Below are positions 50,659 to 59,143 of a stretch of 64,000 bases of DNA, piece by piece. Numbering within the stretch: the stretch's first letter is position 1; each line of letters starts with the position of its first letter. The DNA is from Loktanella gaetbuli (GTDB taxonomy: Bacteria; Pseudomonadota; Alphaproteobacteria; Rhodobacterales; Rhodobacteraceae): assembly GCF_020531945.1 (NCBI RefSeq), contig NZ_JAJATZ010000006.1, positions 124,001 to 188,000 of the forward strand, read 5' to 3'. The translations under genes were made by a program, and so were the position numbers. The notes under the pieces were generated by a model. It was not told where the DNA came from and made no database searches. It was given only the letters and a program-made list of their open reading frames with translations.

Positions 50659-51873
50659 GTGCGTAGAAAATTCGGGGTAGATCAGAGTGAGGCGGGGCAC
50701 CTGCAGGGAAACCCCAGAGAGGTCTTTGCCACCTTTCTGAAGCTGGGCCTGACGTCGTTTGGCGGGCCAATCGCGCATCTTGGCTATTTTCGCGAGGAAC
50801 TAGTGATCCGGCGGAAGTGGTTGTCGGACAGTGCCTATGCCGAACTGGTCGCCTTGTGTCAGTTTTTGCCCGGTCCGGCCTCGTCGCAGGTGGGGTTTGC
50901 TATCGGTTTGCTGCGCGCGGGATGGCTGGGCGCGCTGGCCGCTTTTGCCGCGTTTACCTTGCCTTCGGCGGTGGTCCTGTTCGGTTTTGCCATGACCGCA
51001 ACGCGGATTTCGGGTCCGATCGGAACAGGGGTCCTGCATGGGCTGAAGATCGTCGCGGTGGCCATCGTGGCACAGGCGGTCTGGGGGATGGCGCGGAACC
51101 TCTGCCCTGACCGCGAACGCGCGGGGATTGCGGTCTTGGCGGTCGTGATACCGGCCATTTTGCCAGGCACGCCGGGGATGATGGGCGCGATCACTGTGGG
51201 GGCGCTGCTTGGCCTTGCGTTGGGGCGGGGCATGGGCACGTCTATTGGCAGTGACGTGATCGTGCCGGTGTCGCGCGGTGTTGCGGGCCTCGCGTTGTTC
51301 ACCTTCGTGGCGCTGCTGGTTTGCTTGCCGCTGGTTGCGGGGCTGGGGCAGGGGTTGGCGATCCTGGACAGTTTTTATCGCGCTGGGGCGCTGGTCTTTG
51401 GCGGTGGGCATGTGGTGCTGCCGCTGTTGGAAACTGAGGTGGTGCAACCGGGATGGGTGACGCCTGACGCTTTTCTTGCGGGCTATGGTGCGGCGCAGGC
51501 GGTGCCGGGGCCGCTGTTCACGGTCGCAGCCTACCTGGGAGGGGCTGCACATGGGCTGGCAGGGGCTGTCATCGCGATCTTTGCAATATTCCTGCCGGGA
51601 TTTCTGGTTCTGATTGGTGTTCTGCCGTTCTGGGACCGGTTCCGGTCCATGTCCCGGGTCCAGTCGCTGATGCAGGGCGCGAATGCTGCTGTCGTCGGTA
51701 TTCTGGGGGCCGCTCTATATGCGCCGGTTTTCACCAACGCGATCAGCGATCTGTCAGATTTTGCGCTGGCGCTCGTTTGTTTTGTGTTGCTGACAGCCTG
51801 GAAAGTGCCGCCTTGGGGCGTCGTGATTGTCGCAGCACTTGGCGGGGCCGGTCTGATGCTGATGCGTGGCTAG
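50659..51873 (+). CDS. chrA: Chromate efflux transporter ChrA
   Basis: An inner-membrane CHR-family exporter of chromate, 404 residues, the long two-domain form. Each half begins with the CHR signature: FATFLKLGLTSFGGPIAHLGYFREELV (about 22-48) and the second FYRAGALVFGGGHVVLPLLETEVV, and each is followed by GYGAAQAVPGP- or CQFLPGPASSQ-type motifs. The GTG at 50659 was chosen because AAGGAG lies at 50648-50653; an in-frame ATG further up (50614) lacks a site. No chrB regulator is adjacent. Confidence 0.92.
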   Translation: MRRKFGVDQSEAGHLQGNPREVFATFLKLGLTSFGGPIAHLGYFREELVIRRKWLSDSAYAELVALCQFLPGPASSQVGFAIGLLRAGWLGALAAFAAFTLPSAVVLFGFAMTATRISGPIGTGVLHGLKIVAVAIVAQAVWGMARNLCPDRERAGIAVLAVVIPAILPGTPGMMGAITVGALLGLALGRGMGTSIGSDVIVPVSRGVAGLALFTFVALLVCLPLVAGLGQGLAILDSFYRAGALVFGGGHVVLPLLETEVVQPGWVTPDAFLAGYGAAQAVPGPLFTVAAYLGGAAHGLAGAVIAIFAIFLPGFLVLIGVLPFWDRFRSMSRVQSLMQGANAAVVGILGAALYAPVFTNAISDLSDFALALVCFVLLTAWKVPPWGVVIVAALGGAGLMLMRG

Positions 51874-51973
51874 CGGTTCGTTTGTCTGATCCGCCCGCTG
51901 GAACGACACATGCGGGACCGCGTGAACGTCGCGTATTCCATCTATTGCAGACAGCCTGTCGCATCTGTGATCC

Positions 51974-51989
51974 GCCAAACCGGTTTGGC
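51974..51989. promoter_or_regulatory. Perfect palindrome upstream of the metal-related operon
   Basis: GCCAAACCGGTTTGGC, 16 bp, perfect, 86 bp before the first gene of the six-gene operon and 100 bp after chrA. No T-run follows, so an operator is more likely than a terminator. The bound regulator is unknown. Confidence 0.5.
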
Positions 51990-52075
51990 TGACTTGTGCT
52001 GGCCCCGCATGCATCCGATAGTCCCCCGAATACCGGCAGAACAGCCCCGGGCGCGCGACAGGACGAGGACAGGAA

Positions 52076-52642
52076 TTGAGTAAGACGTTGAAGATCGTCG
52101 TTTCGGGCTGCATCGCCATGGTCGCGCTACTGGCCGTCGTGTTCGTCGCGCGACCCGACGGCACGAGCGGGCAGGCCTATGCGGCACCGGGGACCGGCGC
52201 TGTATCGGCGGATGAATTCCGCCAGATTTCGTTTCAGATTGTCCCGGAAATCCTTGCGGTCGTTTACCGCGCCTTTGCGGAAACGGATGAATCGCAGATC
52301 TACGACAGCCTGTCAGAGGTATCCGCGCGTGACGCACTCGAAACACTCTATCTTGAACGGGTGGGTGCGATGGCCGGCGGCGGTCTGGAGGCCGCGGACC
52401 AGGAATTGCACGCGATGGAACTCGAAGGTCTGACATCGCGTCAGGACGGCGAGGCATTCGACATGAACGTCACATGGCGGGTCGTCGGCACGGTCGGACA
52501 TGCCACCCACCTGCATGTGCGTGGTAACACCTATTCCGCGAATTTGATGATCGAACCGGTGGACGGCGCATGGCGCATGACCAGTTTTGAGCTGACCGAC
52601 GTGGATCGCACCGATGCCGGTGAAATGGTGGCTGCGGAATGA
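52076..52642 (+). CDS. Periplasmic protein of the FtsX-ABC operon, first gene
   Basis: A 188-residue exported or membrane-anchored protein. It starts at a TTG (52076) with AGGACAGGA upstream and has a hydrophobic segment at residues 6-26 (VVSGCIAMVALLAVVFVA). The mature part is helical at first (SADEFRQISFQIVPEILAVVYRAFAETDES) and then beta-rich, with WRVVGTVGHATHLHVRGNTYSANLMI followed by DGAWRMTSFELTDVDR, an NTF2-like or similar domain with a GHxxHxHxR His group that could bind metal. Its stop overlaps the ATPase start (ATGA). I do not know a named family. Confidence 0.8.
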   Translation: MSKTLKIVVSGCIAMVALLAVVFVARPDGTSGQAYAAPGTGAVSADEFRQISFQIVPEILAVVYRAFAETDESQIYDSLSEVSARDALETLYLERVGAMAGGGLEAADQELHAMELEGLTSRQDGEAFDMNVTWRVVGTVGHATHLHVRGNTYSANLMIEPVDGAWRMTSFELTDVDRTDAGEMVAAE

Positions 52643-53313
52643 TTGCAATCAACGATCTGACGTTTGCCTATCCGGACAGTGATTTCCGGTTGAATATCCC
52701 CAGCCTGGTGCTGGAGCCGGGCGAAAAGGTCGCCGTCGTCGGCCCCAGCGGGACCGGCAAGACGACGCTGCTGAACCTGATCGCGGGCATTGCCGTGCCG
52801 CAATCTGGCACGGTGCGACTGGGCGACGTCACCGTGTCAAACATGGGGGATGCCGACCGCCGGAGCCTGCGGGCCGGCCGCATCGGTTTCGTGTTTCAGG
52901 ATTTTGCGCTGCTGGAATATCTGACCGCACGGGAAAACATCCTGTTTCCGTACCGTATCGCGGCGGGTGCAAAAATCGACGACGCGGCGCGGACCCGTGC
53001 CGTTCAACTGGCGCAGTCCTGCGGGCTGGAAGGCAAGCTGGACCGCCGCCCCGGCGCATTGAGCCAGGGCGAACAGCAGCGCGTCGCCCTGTGCCGGTCG
53101 CTGATCATGAAGCCGGACCTGGTGCTGGCGGATGAGGCGACAGGTAATCTGGATCCCGCGAACAAGGTTGCCATCCTTGATCTGCTGTTTGCGCGCACGT
53201 CCGAACAGGGTGCCACATTGCTGGCTGTGACCCATGATCACGAATTGCTGCCGCGGTTCGATCGAGTCATCGACTTTGCGACATTCCGCGATGCAGGGGA
53301 ACATGCCGCATGA
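52639..53313 (+). CDS. ABC transporter ATP-binding protein (LolD/MacB type)
   Basis: A 224-residue ATPase. Walker A is GPSGTGKTTLLN near residues 35-46, the signature is LSQGEQQRVALCRSL (Gln instead of the second Gly of LSGG), Walker B is LVLADEATGNLDPAN and the switch His is in VTHDHELL. The DEATGNLD form marks the LolD/MacB/FtsE class, which works with FtsX-type permeases and drives periplasmic mechanics rather than classic import. It overlaps its neighbours on both sides by ATGA junctions. Confidence 0.93.
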   Translation: MIAINDLTFAYPDSDFRLNIPSLVLEPGEKVAVVGPSGTGKTTLLNLIAGIAVPQSGTVRLGDVTVSNMGDADRRSLRAGRIGFVFQDFALLEYLTARENILFPYRIAAGAKIDDAARTRAVQLAQSCGLEGKLDRRPGALSQGEQQRVALCRSLIMKPDLVLADEATGNLDPANKVAILDLLFARTSEQGATLLAVTHDHELLPRFDRVIDFATFRDAGEHAA

Positions 53314-54467
53314 ACGCGTTTTTTCTGGCGATTTCCTATCTGCGGTTTCATTGGGCGCGGTCACTTGTCTTGATCGTGGTGACCGCGCTGATCCTGTCCG
53401 TGCCGATCATCAGTCAGGTGTTGCTGAACGGGTCGCAGACCGCATTGACCGAGAGGGCAGAAGCGACACCGCTGGTTCTGGGCAGTCGGGGCAGCCAACT
53501 CGATCTGGCGATGAATGCGCTGTATTTTTCCGACGATCGGGCGAACCCGGTGACCATGGCGGATGCAGATGCAATCTGGGATTCGGGGCTGGGCCTGCCC
53601 ATCCCGTTGAACACGGCATTTGAAACCAATGGTGCGCGGATCATCGGCACCTCGGTCGAGTATTTCGAGTTCAGGGGCCTGAATGTCGCGCAAGGCCGCC
53701 AGATTGCCCTGCTGGGTGAGGCTGTTCTGGGTGCATCTGTGGCCGAACGTCTGGGGCTGGTCCCTGGCGATACGGTTGTGTCGGCTCCGCAGAACCTGTT
53801 CGATCTGGATGGTGTCTACCCGCTGGAGCTGAACATCGTGGGAGTTCTCGCACCGACCGGCACCCCCGATGACGAAGCCGTTTTCGTTGATATCATGACG
53901 TCCTGGGTGATCGCCGGGATCGGCCACGGCCACGACGGCGTGCTGGCCGAGGGGGCGACATCCGGCGATATCGTCGCCAATGCCGCGATCGTCGAATTCA
54001 ACCGCATCACCGACGACAATATCGACAGTTTTCATTTTCACGGCGATCCAGCGGATTATCCGGTATCGGCGGTCGTGCTGGTTCCCAATGACGCTCGCGC
54101 AGCAACCATGCTGCGGGGGCGCTATCTGGATACGGATAACCCCGTTCAGATCATCGTCCCGCGTGATGTGATCGGCGAACTCGTCGGGCGGATCTTTCGG
54201 ATCAAATCGCTGCTGGATGCCGTGACACTGATTGTCGGCGGCGCGGCCCTGGCGGCCGTGGGTCTGGCGATTTTCCTCAGCTACCGATTGCGTGCACGTG
54301 AAATGCAGACCGCGTTCAAGATCGGAGCCCGCAAAAGCATGATCCTGCAATTGATCGGGGCCGAAACCATTCTAATTCTGTGCATAGCGGGCGTCATCGC
54401 CATCGGACTGACGTTCGCCGTTCAGACAAACGGCAGCACCATCGTAGCCTGGTTGTTGGCGACGTGA
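53310..54467 (+). CDS. FtsX-like ABC permease with His-rich periplasmic motifs
   Basis: A 385-residue permease with the MacB/FtsX layout: a first membrane segment at about 17-39, a large periplasmic domain (about 40-300), and three more segments at the end (TLIVGGAALAAVGLAIFLSY, LIGAETILILCIAGVIAIGL and the C-terminal region). The periplasmic domain has two His groups, GIGHGHDG and DSFHFHGD, likely metal contacts and unusual for plain lipoprotein or drug transporters. It overlaps the ATPase gene and lies 30 bp before the DUF4198 gene. Together they suggest a metal-linked FtsX transporter. Confidence 0.88.
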   Translation: MNAFFLAISYLRFHWARSLVLIVVTALILSVPIISQVLLNGSQTALTERAEATPLVLGSRGSQLDLAMNALYFSDDRANPVTMADADAIWDSGLGLPIPLNTAFETNGARIIGTSVEYFEFRGLNVAQGRQIALLGEAVLGASVAERLGLVPGDTVVSAPQNLFDLDGVYPLELNIVGVLAPTGTPDDEAVFVDIMTSWVIAGIGHGHDGVLAEGATSGDIVANAAIVEFNRITDDNIDSFHFHGDPADYPVSAVVLVPNDARAATMLRGRYLDTDNPVQIIVPRDVIGELVGRIFRIKSLLDAVTLIVGGAALAAVGLAIFLSYRLRAREMQTAFKIGARKSMILQLIGAETILILCIAGVIAIGLTFAVQTNGSTIVAWLLAT

Positions 54468-54497
54468 AACCGAACAAGAAAACGGGAGTTCTAAGTA

Positions 54498-55265
54498 ATG
54501 AAAAAGACCTTTGCAGCGACAGTCGCGCTGACCGCACTCAGCGGGACGACAGCACTGGCGCACTACGGGATGATTATCCCGAACGATGCGATGATCAGCC
54601 AAGAGGATGGCCGGTCCGTGCAGCTGGAAATGTCGTTTTCGCACCCGTTCGAACTGTTGGGCATGGAACTGGTCGAACCCGTCTCCTTTACCGTCACCCA
54701 CGCTGGTGAAACGACCGATCTGCTGGGCGATCTGATGGCCGCACAGATCATGGATCAGCCCGGCTACACCCTTGATTATCCGTTGGAACGTCCCGGTACC
54801 TATGTTTTCGCGATGGAACCGCAGCCCTATTGGGAACCGGCCGAAGACAGCTATATCGTTCATTACACGAAAACCTACGTCAGCGCGTTCGATGATGACG
54901 AAGGCTGGGACACCGAACTGGGTCTGCGCACCGAAATCGTACCGCTGAGCAAACCCTTTGGACTGTGGGAAGGCAACGTGTTCCAGGGCACCGTCATGCT
55001 GGAAGGTGAACCCGTCCCCTATGCCGAGGTCGAGGTCGAGTATTACAACGAAGACGGTGAAGCGTCCGTCCCCAGCGAGTTGATGATCACGCAGACGGTC
55101 AAGGCCGATGCCAACGGTGTGTTCACCTATGCGGCGCCGACCGATGGATGGTGGGGATTCGCCGCGCTGAACACCGCACCTGAAACGATGGCGTTTGAGG
55201 GCGAAGAGAAGGCCGTCGAACTGGGTGCCGTGATCTGGGTCGAATTCGAAGAATGGGACGACTGA
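54498..55265 (+). CDS. DUF4198 / NikK-like periplasmic metal protein
   Basis: A 255-residue exported protein. The signal peptide is at residues 1-21 (ending SGTTALA), so the mature protein would begin HYGMIIPNDAMISQEDG. DUF4198 (NikK-type) proteins occur with nickel and cobalt transporters, and the His directly after the cleavage site could bind metal together with the free amino group. Further features are LEMSFSHPFELLGMELVEP and a C-terminal Ig-like part (GNVFQGTVMLEGEPVPYAEVEVEYYNEDG). The stop shares one base with the next start. No C-terminal membrane anchor is evident, unlike many NikK proteins. Confidence 0.83.
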   Translation: MKKTFAATVALTALSGTTALAHYGMIIPNDAMISQEDGRSVQLEMSFSHPFELLGMELVEPVSFTVTHAGETTDLLGDLMAAQIMDQPGYTLDYPLERPGTYVFAMEPQPYWEPAEDSYIVHYTKTYVSAFDDDEGWDTELGLRTEIVPLSKPFGLWEGNVFQGTVMLEGEPVPYAEVEVEYYNEDGEASVPSELMITQTVKADANGVFTYAAPTDGWWGFAALNTAPETMAFEGEEKAVELGAVIWVEFEEWDD

Positions 55266-55600
55266 TGCGCCGTTTGTTCGCAGCACTGGCGGTGGTTGCT
55301 TTTGCAACCGCCGCACAGGCCCATAATCTGAACGTATTCGCATTCGTCGAGGACGGAACCGTCGTTGTCGAAACCAAGTTTTCGACCGGCAAGATCCCGG
55401 TATCCGGCGAGGTGCGCGTTCTGAACGCGGCATCAGAGGTGGTTCTGACATTGCCGTTGCAAGAGGACGGGACGGTCCGGTTTCCGCTGGATCCCGATGC
55501 CGCGTCGGGTGGCCTGACCATCGAAGTCATGACCGGCGAAGGCCACGACGATTACTGGATACTGACGCCAGAAGACATCGCAAACGGATCCGAAAGCTGA
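55265..55600 (+). CDS. NikL-like small periplasmic protein
   Basis: A 111-residue exported protein. The signal peptide (RRLFAALAVVAFATAAQA) would leave a mature N-terminus HNLNVFAFVEDGTVVVETKF, resembling the NikL proteins of nickel transport clusters, again with His at position 1. The rest is a small Ig-like beta domain (GEVRVLNAASEVVLTLPLQEDG). ATG 55265 was chosen because it makes the TGATG junction with the previous gene and puts the signal peptide at the start; an in-frame ATG at 55253 is possible. The C-terminal membrane segment seen in some NikL proteins is missing. Confidence 0.78.
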   Translation: MRRLFAALAVVAFATAAQAHNLNVFAFVEDGTVVVETKFSTGKIPVSGEVRVLNAASEVVLTLPLQEDGTVRFPLDPDAASGGLTIEVMTGEGHDDYWILTPEDIANGSES

Positions 55601-55604
55601 CCTT

Positions 55605-56498
55605 ATGAACCTGACCCGTCGTGCCGTGCTAGCCCTGATCATGTCGACCGTCGCCCTGCCCGTCGCGGCGCAGGATCGTCCGGTCGTCGCAACCGACAAC
55701 TATCCGCTGGCCTATTTCGCGGAACGTCTTGGCGGGGGGGGCGTGGACGTGCTGTTCACGGTGCCCGGCGATGTCGATCCGTCATTCTGGCGGCCGGGAA
55801 TCGCGGATATCACCGCCATTCAGGCAGCTGATGTCATTGCGCTGAACGGAGCGGGTTTTTCCACTTGGCCGACCAAGGCCTCGCTGCCGCGATCACGCAC
55901 ATTCGATACCACGGCGGGACTGTCGGACCGCCTGATCCAGACCGATACGGTAACGCATTCGCACGGGGACGATGGCGAACATTCGCACGAGGCGACGGCG
56001 AACTATGTCTGGCTCGATTTCGAACTGGCGCAACAGCAGGCAGCGGCCATTGCCGAGGCGATGACGCGACAGGTGCCGGACCTGGCCGATGCGATCGCTT
56101 CCAGTCGTGACGACCTGATGGCTGACTTGGCGGCGCTTGACGCACAAGGGCGTGCAATCGGCGACATGGCGGATCTGCCGCCCGTCGTCGCGTCGCATCC
56201 CCGCTATCAATATCTTGGCGCGGCCTATGGGCTGGATATCTCGGCCGTGGAATGGGATGCGAATGTGGATCCGACCGCGGATCAATGGGCAGCACTCGAG
56301 GCGCTGGTGGCGCAGACGGGCGCACAGGTGTTCATCTGGGAAGCAGAACCGGCCCCTGGATCGCGTGCGCGGATGGCAGAGATCGGTCTGACGGATGTTG
56401 TGTTCCCACCGCTTGCCAATCGACCCGCCGAGGGCGATTTCGTGTCCGTCATGCAGGCGTCACTGACGGCACTGTCCGAGGCATTCAAAGGGCTTTGA
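55605..56498 (+). CDS. ZnuA-like metal-binding protein with altered ligands
   Basis: A 297-residue exported protein of the cluster A-I (ZnuA/TroA) binding-protein type; signal peptide to about residue 22 (VALPVAA). The His-rich loop THSHGDDGEHSHEA (117-130) is typical of zinc proteins. However, the first ligand position, DPH in ZnuA, is DPS60 (VDPSFWRPG), and the PHxWLD position is NYVWLD with Tyr134. His198 (VVASHPRYQYLG) is kept. So the classic zinc site is incomplete. There are no znuB or znuC genes beside it; the only transporter next to it is the FtsX-type one, with which it probably works. Confidence 0.85.
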   Translation: MNLTRRAVLALIMSTVALPVAAQDRPVVATDNYPLAYFAERLGGGGVDVLFTVPGDVDPSFWRPGIADITAIQAADVIALNGAGFSTWPTKASLPRSRTFDTTAGLSDRLIQTDTVTHSHGDDGEHSHEATANYVWLDFELAQQQAAAIAEAMTRQVPDLADAIASSRDDLMADLAALDAQGRAIGDMADLPPVVASHPRYQYLGAAYGLDISAVEWDANVDPTADQWAALEALVAQTGAQVFIWEAEPAPGSRARMAEIGLTDVVFPPLANRPAEGDFVSVMQASLTALSEAFKGL

Positions 56499-56846
56499 CC
56501 TGATAGTTCGGATGGGATGGCCAATAGCGGTAATTGATCGGATCGGCAGACGATCCTCACGCACCCATGCGTGTGCTAAAGTTTTGCCTGCATGGCTTTC
56601 CTCGTCCAGTGCCGCCCGAAACGATGTTTGCCGGGCGACCAGTGGCGATCGGCTGAGCGCGCGATAATCCCCAGCTTGCTAAAACTCTCTGCAAACTCGC
56701 ATCAAGTGCAGTTCGGGCATTATATGATGAGAATTGGCTCCGACGGTAGGGATCGGAGGTAAATTTTACCCGGTTTTGTAGGTATCTGAAAAGTAATGTT
56801 TTTTACGGTCGGTCTTGGTGCCCTGAGTGTCCTTTGTGAAACCTGT

Positions 56847-56875
56847 GTGCAACCGAAGTGCAACTCGCGTGCAAC
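56847..56875 (+). repeat. Three GTGCAAC direct repeats with 11-bp spacing
   Basis: GTGCAAC begins at 56847, 56858 and 56869, exactly one helical turn apart. The three linkers differ (CGAA, TCGC and CGGT). This phasing suggests a protein-binding array, for example arm-type sites of an integrating element. Confidence 0.65.
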
Positions 56876-56889
56876 CGGTCGGTCCGGAG

Positions 56890-56913
56890 ATGATGGCATC
56901 CTTCGGCCATCAT
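56890..56913 (-). terminator. Hairpin after the AAA/M41 gene
   Basis: ATGATGGC (56890-56897) with GCCATCAT (56906-56913) and an 8-nt loop, 64 bp beyond the stop of the minus-strand AAA/M41 gene. No T-run, so only a possible terminator. Confidence 0.4.
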
Positions 56914-56977
56914 GTCACGAGCCTCGGCCGGGACCAGAGCCGTGCAACGCTTCCCGTTTTCGGCCATCCTTGACCGA

Positions 56978-59107
56978 TCACCTGTCCATATTCAGCAGCA
57001 GCCCGAGCGCCTCAGCATCCAGCTCTCTCGCCTCCATCAGGGCGTCTGCCACCCGACTGACGAGGGCGCTGTTGGTATTGACGAGAGAGCGCGCCACCTC
57101 CTCCGCGTTGCGCAGATCCGCGGTCAGCAGATCCATCGCTTCACCAGATGAGGTCAAGCCAAGGATGGTAAGGTCGGTCAGCGCGAGAGTCCCACTCGAT
57201 CGCATGCCCCAGTTATACCGCATATCGATAGCCAACCGGGTGGCCTGCGTCAGATCGGTCTCGGCACCGTTCGAGCATGACCCGAGGAGCTCCAGTTCAG
57301 CGGCGCGGCCCCCGAGCAGGACTGCCAGATGAGCTTCTGCCGCTTGGGTCGTCATGATCGACGGCGTCGGGTATTCGTACGTCCCGCCTGTCGCGGTCAT
57401 CCGCAGGCGGTGCGGTGGAGGCAGGCCAAGGGCATGGCCGACGACGGCATGGCCTGCTTCGTGGATCGCGATGCGGCGCGCGTTGTCTGCCGCTTGTGGC
57501 GGGGCGGTTCGATCGACGGCAGATGTAAGGTGTTCTGGCTGCAAGGTGCTTCCTGCGCGCCGCGCGATCGCGCGGGCGTCCCGGACAACGGCGCTGACCT
57601 GGGCACCGGATGCGCCGATCAGTCTGTCTGCGACGCTGAGGGCGTCTGCAACGACGGCATCAGGACCAAGCTCAATCTGGAGGATGCGAAAGATGCCGGC
57701 CCGATCCGGGTTACCGAGATGGATCCGCCGGTCGAATCGCCCGGGGCGCAGGACGGCAGGATCGACGAGATCCGGATGGTTGGTCGCGCCAATCAGGACC
57801 ACGCCAGGCGAATTGTTCAAAACAGAAAGGTGCTCGAGCAAGCCGTTGACGACACCTAAGATATAATCTGACGATCTTCCTGGCCTATCGCGGCGGCTGA
57901 ACGAGTCCAGCTCGTCGATCATCATGACGCAAGGAGCAGTCGAAACGGCCTCTGCGACCTTGTCAGACAGCGCGCGGAGAAAGTCGCCCTGATGGCCGGC
58001 GCGTTGGCAGTCGGCATAGCTGGTCGTGATCAGCGGGATACCAGCCGACCCTGCAAGCGCCGCCGCGAGGCTGGTCTTGCCGTTGCCGGGTGGGCCAACC
58101 AAACATGCTGACGATGGCACCTGCGACCAAGAAGCGGTGCCTGACCGCCACGAGTCAAGATCGGCAAGCAAGTCCCTGCAGAAAGCAGACGCCTCGGGCG
58201 GCAGATAGAGGCGATTGAGCGTCAGAGGGCAGACGGAAGTGGTCCCCGGTGCCGGTGCAGCCAATGCCCGGAGCCGCAACAGGATGTCGCGGGCCAGCGG
58301 GCGATGAAATGCGTGCTGGATTTGCGTCAGTGGCATTGTGGCCAAGACTGCATCATCTGGCATCAGGTCACGCAGGGCGTCATCCTCCAGCCCGCCTGCA
58401 CAGGCGCGTGTCTGCCGCAGGATCGCAAGCAGCATCGCGCCCGACGCTGGCGGCAGGATCAAGGATCGCGACACGAGAGGATGGACCTCCGACGGCAGGG
58501 CGCTGACGCTCGGCACCAGCGCGACGATGGTCTTGCCGTCCTCGATCGCCTGCGCCATCGAGTCGGCGAAATCAGTTGTCGCACGCGCGTGGTCAGCCCG
58601 CGTCGTGCCGCGATGGCCGAGGACCACGATCTTCACGGTCGCCGGGTCAACGGTCTGCCCCGCCAGATATCCCAGCTGTCGGATGATTGCTGGGAGGTCT
58701 CGCCAGACCTGTTTGCGTTGCGCGGGGTCAGGCACCTGCAAGCAGTTGACGGCCTGCGGTGCGAAAAGTTCCGCGAGTTGCTCCGGCGCGTCGAAGCAAG
58801 CAGCAAGGCGTGCCCCCAGCAACAGCTTGCGCAGCGGGATCTGTGGCGATCGGCGCTTGGCATCAATGCCATGCGCCAACGCGTCCGGATCGGATGCTGC
58901 ATCCAAGATGGCAGCGATCTGCGAAGGCTCCAGCTCGCGGGTAGCGGATGCGGCACCATCGCTCTGGCGGCTGAACCTGGCGGGCTCATGGTCGTCCCAG
59001 TCGCCTGACGTCGTTGCAGGCAGTCCGTCGGCGGTGTCGTGGACGTGGATGCGGCTGAGCAGATCGCGCATGAGTTGGCTGGTGAAAGAATCTGGTGGTA
59101 AGGGCAT
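56978..59107 (-). CDS. Soluble AAA+ / M41 (FtsH-like) protease of a mobile island
   Basis: A 709-residue protein. The N-terminal half (about 90-290) looks like a degenerate AAA module without a P-loop. The active AAA+ domain has Walker A GPPGNGKT (338-345), Walker B MMIDELD (395-401) and the SRH NHPDLVDPAVLRPGRFDRRI (443-462). The peptidase domain has the zinc motif HEAGH (549-553) and third ligand Asp618 in GAETDLTQAT, as in FtsH. The N-terminal membrane segments of FtsH are absent, so it should be cytoplasmic. A strong AGGAGG lies before the ATG at 59107. It is last in a four-gene operon, 36 bp after the GIY-YIG gene. An ATP-dependent protease role is well supported; its targets are unknown. 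Confidence 0.9.
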   Translation of the reverse strand: MPLPPDSFTSQLMRDLLSRIHVHDTADGLPATTSGDWDDHEPARFSRQSDGAASATRELEPSQIAAILDAASDPDALAHGIDAKRRSPQIPLRKLLLGARLAACFDAPEQLAELFAPQAVNCLQVPDPAQRKQVWRDLPAIIRQLGYLAGQTVDPATVKIVVLGHRGTTRADHARATTDFADSMAQAIEDGKTIVALVPSVSALPSEVHPLVSRSLILPPASGAMLLAILRQTRACAGGLEDDALRDLMPDDAVLATMPLTQIQHAFHRPLARDILLRLRALAAPAPGTTSVCPLTLNRLYLPPEASAFCRDLLADLDSWRSGTASWSQVPSSACLVGPPGNGKTSLAAALAGSAGIPLITTSYADCQRAGHQGDFLRALSDKVAEAVSTAPCVMMIDELDSFSRRDRPGRSSDYILGVVNGLLEHLSVLNNSPGVVLIGATNHPDLVDPAVLRPGRFDRRIHLGNPDRAGIFRILQIELGPDAVVADALSVADRLIGASGAQVSAVVRDARAIARRAGSTLQPEHLTSAVDRTAPPQAADNARRIAIHEAGHAVVGHALGLPPPHRLRMTATGGTYEYPTPSIMTTQAAEAHLAVLLGGRAAELELLGSCSNGAETDLTQATRLAIDMRYNWGMRSSGTLALTDLTILGLTSSGEAMDLLTADLRNAEEVARSLVNTNSALVSRVADALMEARELDAEALGLLLNMDR

Positions 59108-59143
59108 CGAAGTGCCTCCTGTAGAGGTAGAGGGAGAAGAAGA

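Larger units (their letters stand above)
56499..56977. other. Intergenic region at the edge of the island
   Basis: About 480 bp between the convergent metal operon and the AAA/M41 gene. It is less GC-rich than its surroundings in the middle (about 56700-56820). It holds three GTGCAAC repeats (56847-56875) and a hairpin (56890-56913). No gene was recognised. No integrase or tRNA was seen. Confidence 0.55.

Noticed and set aside
56847..56875. CRISPR array or plasmid iterons
   Set aside because: Only three 7-bp units and 4-bp linkers; no replication gene or cas gene nearby.
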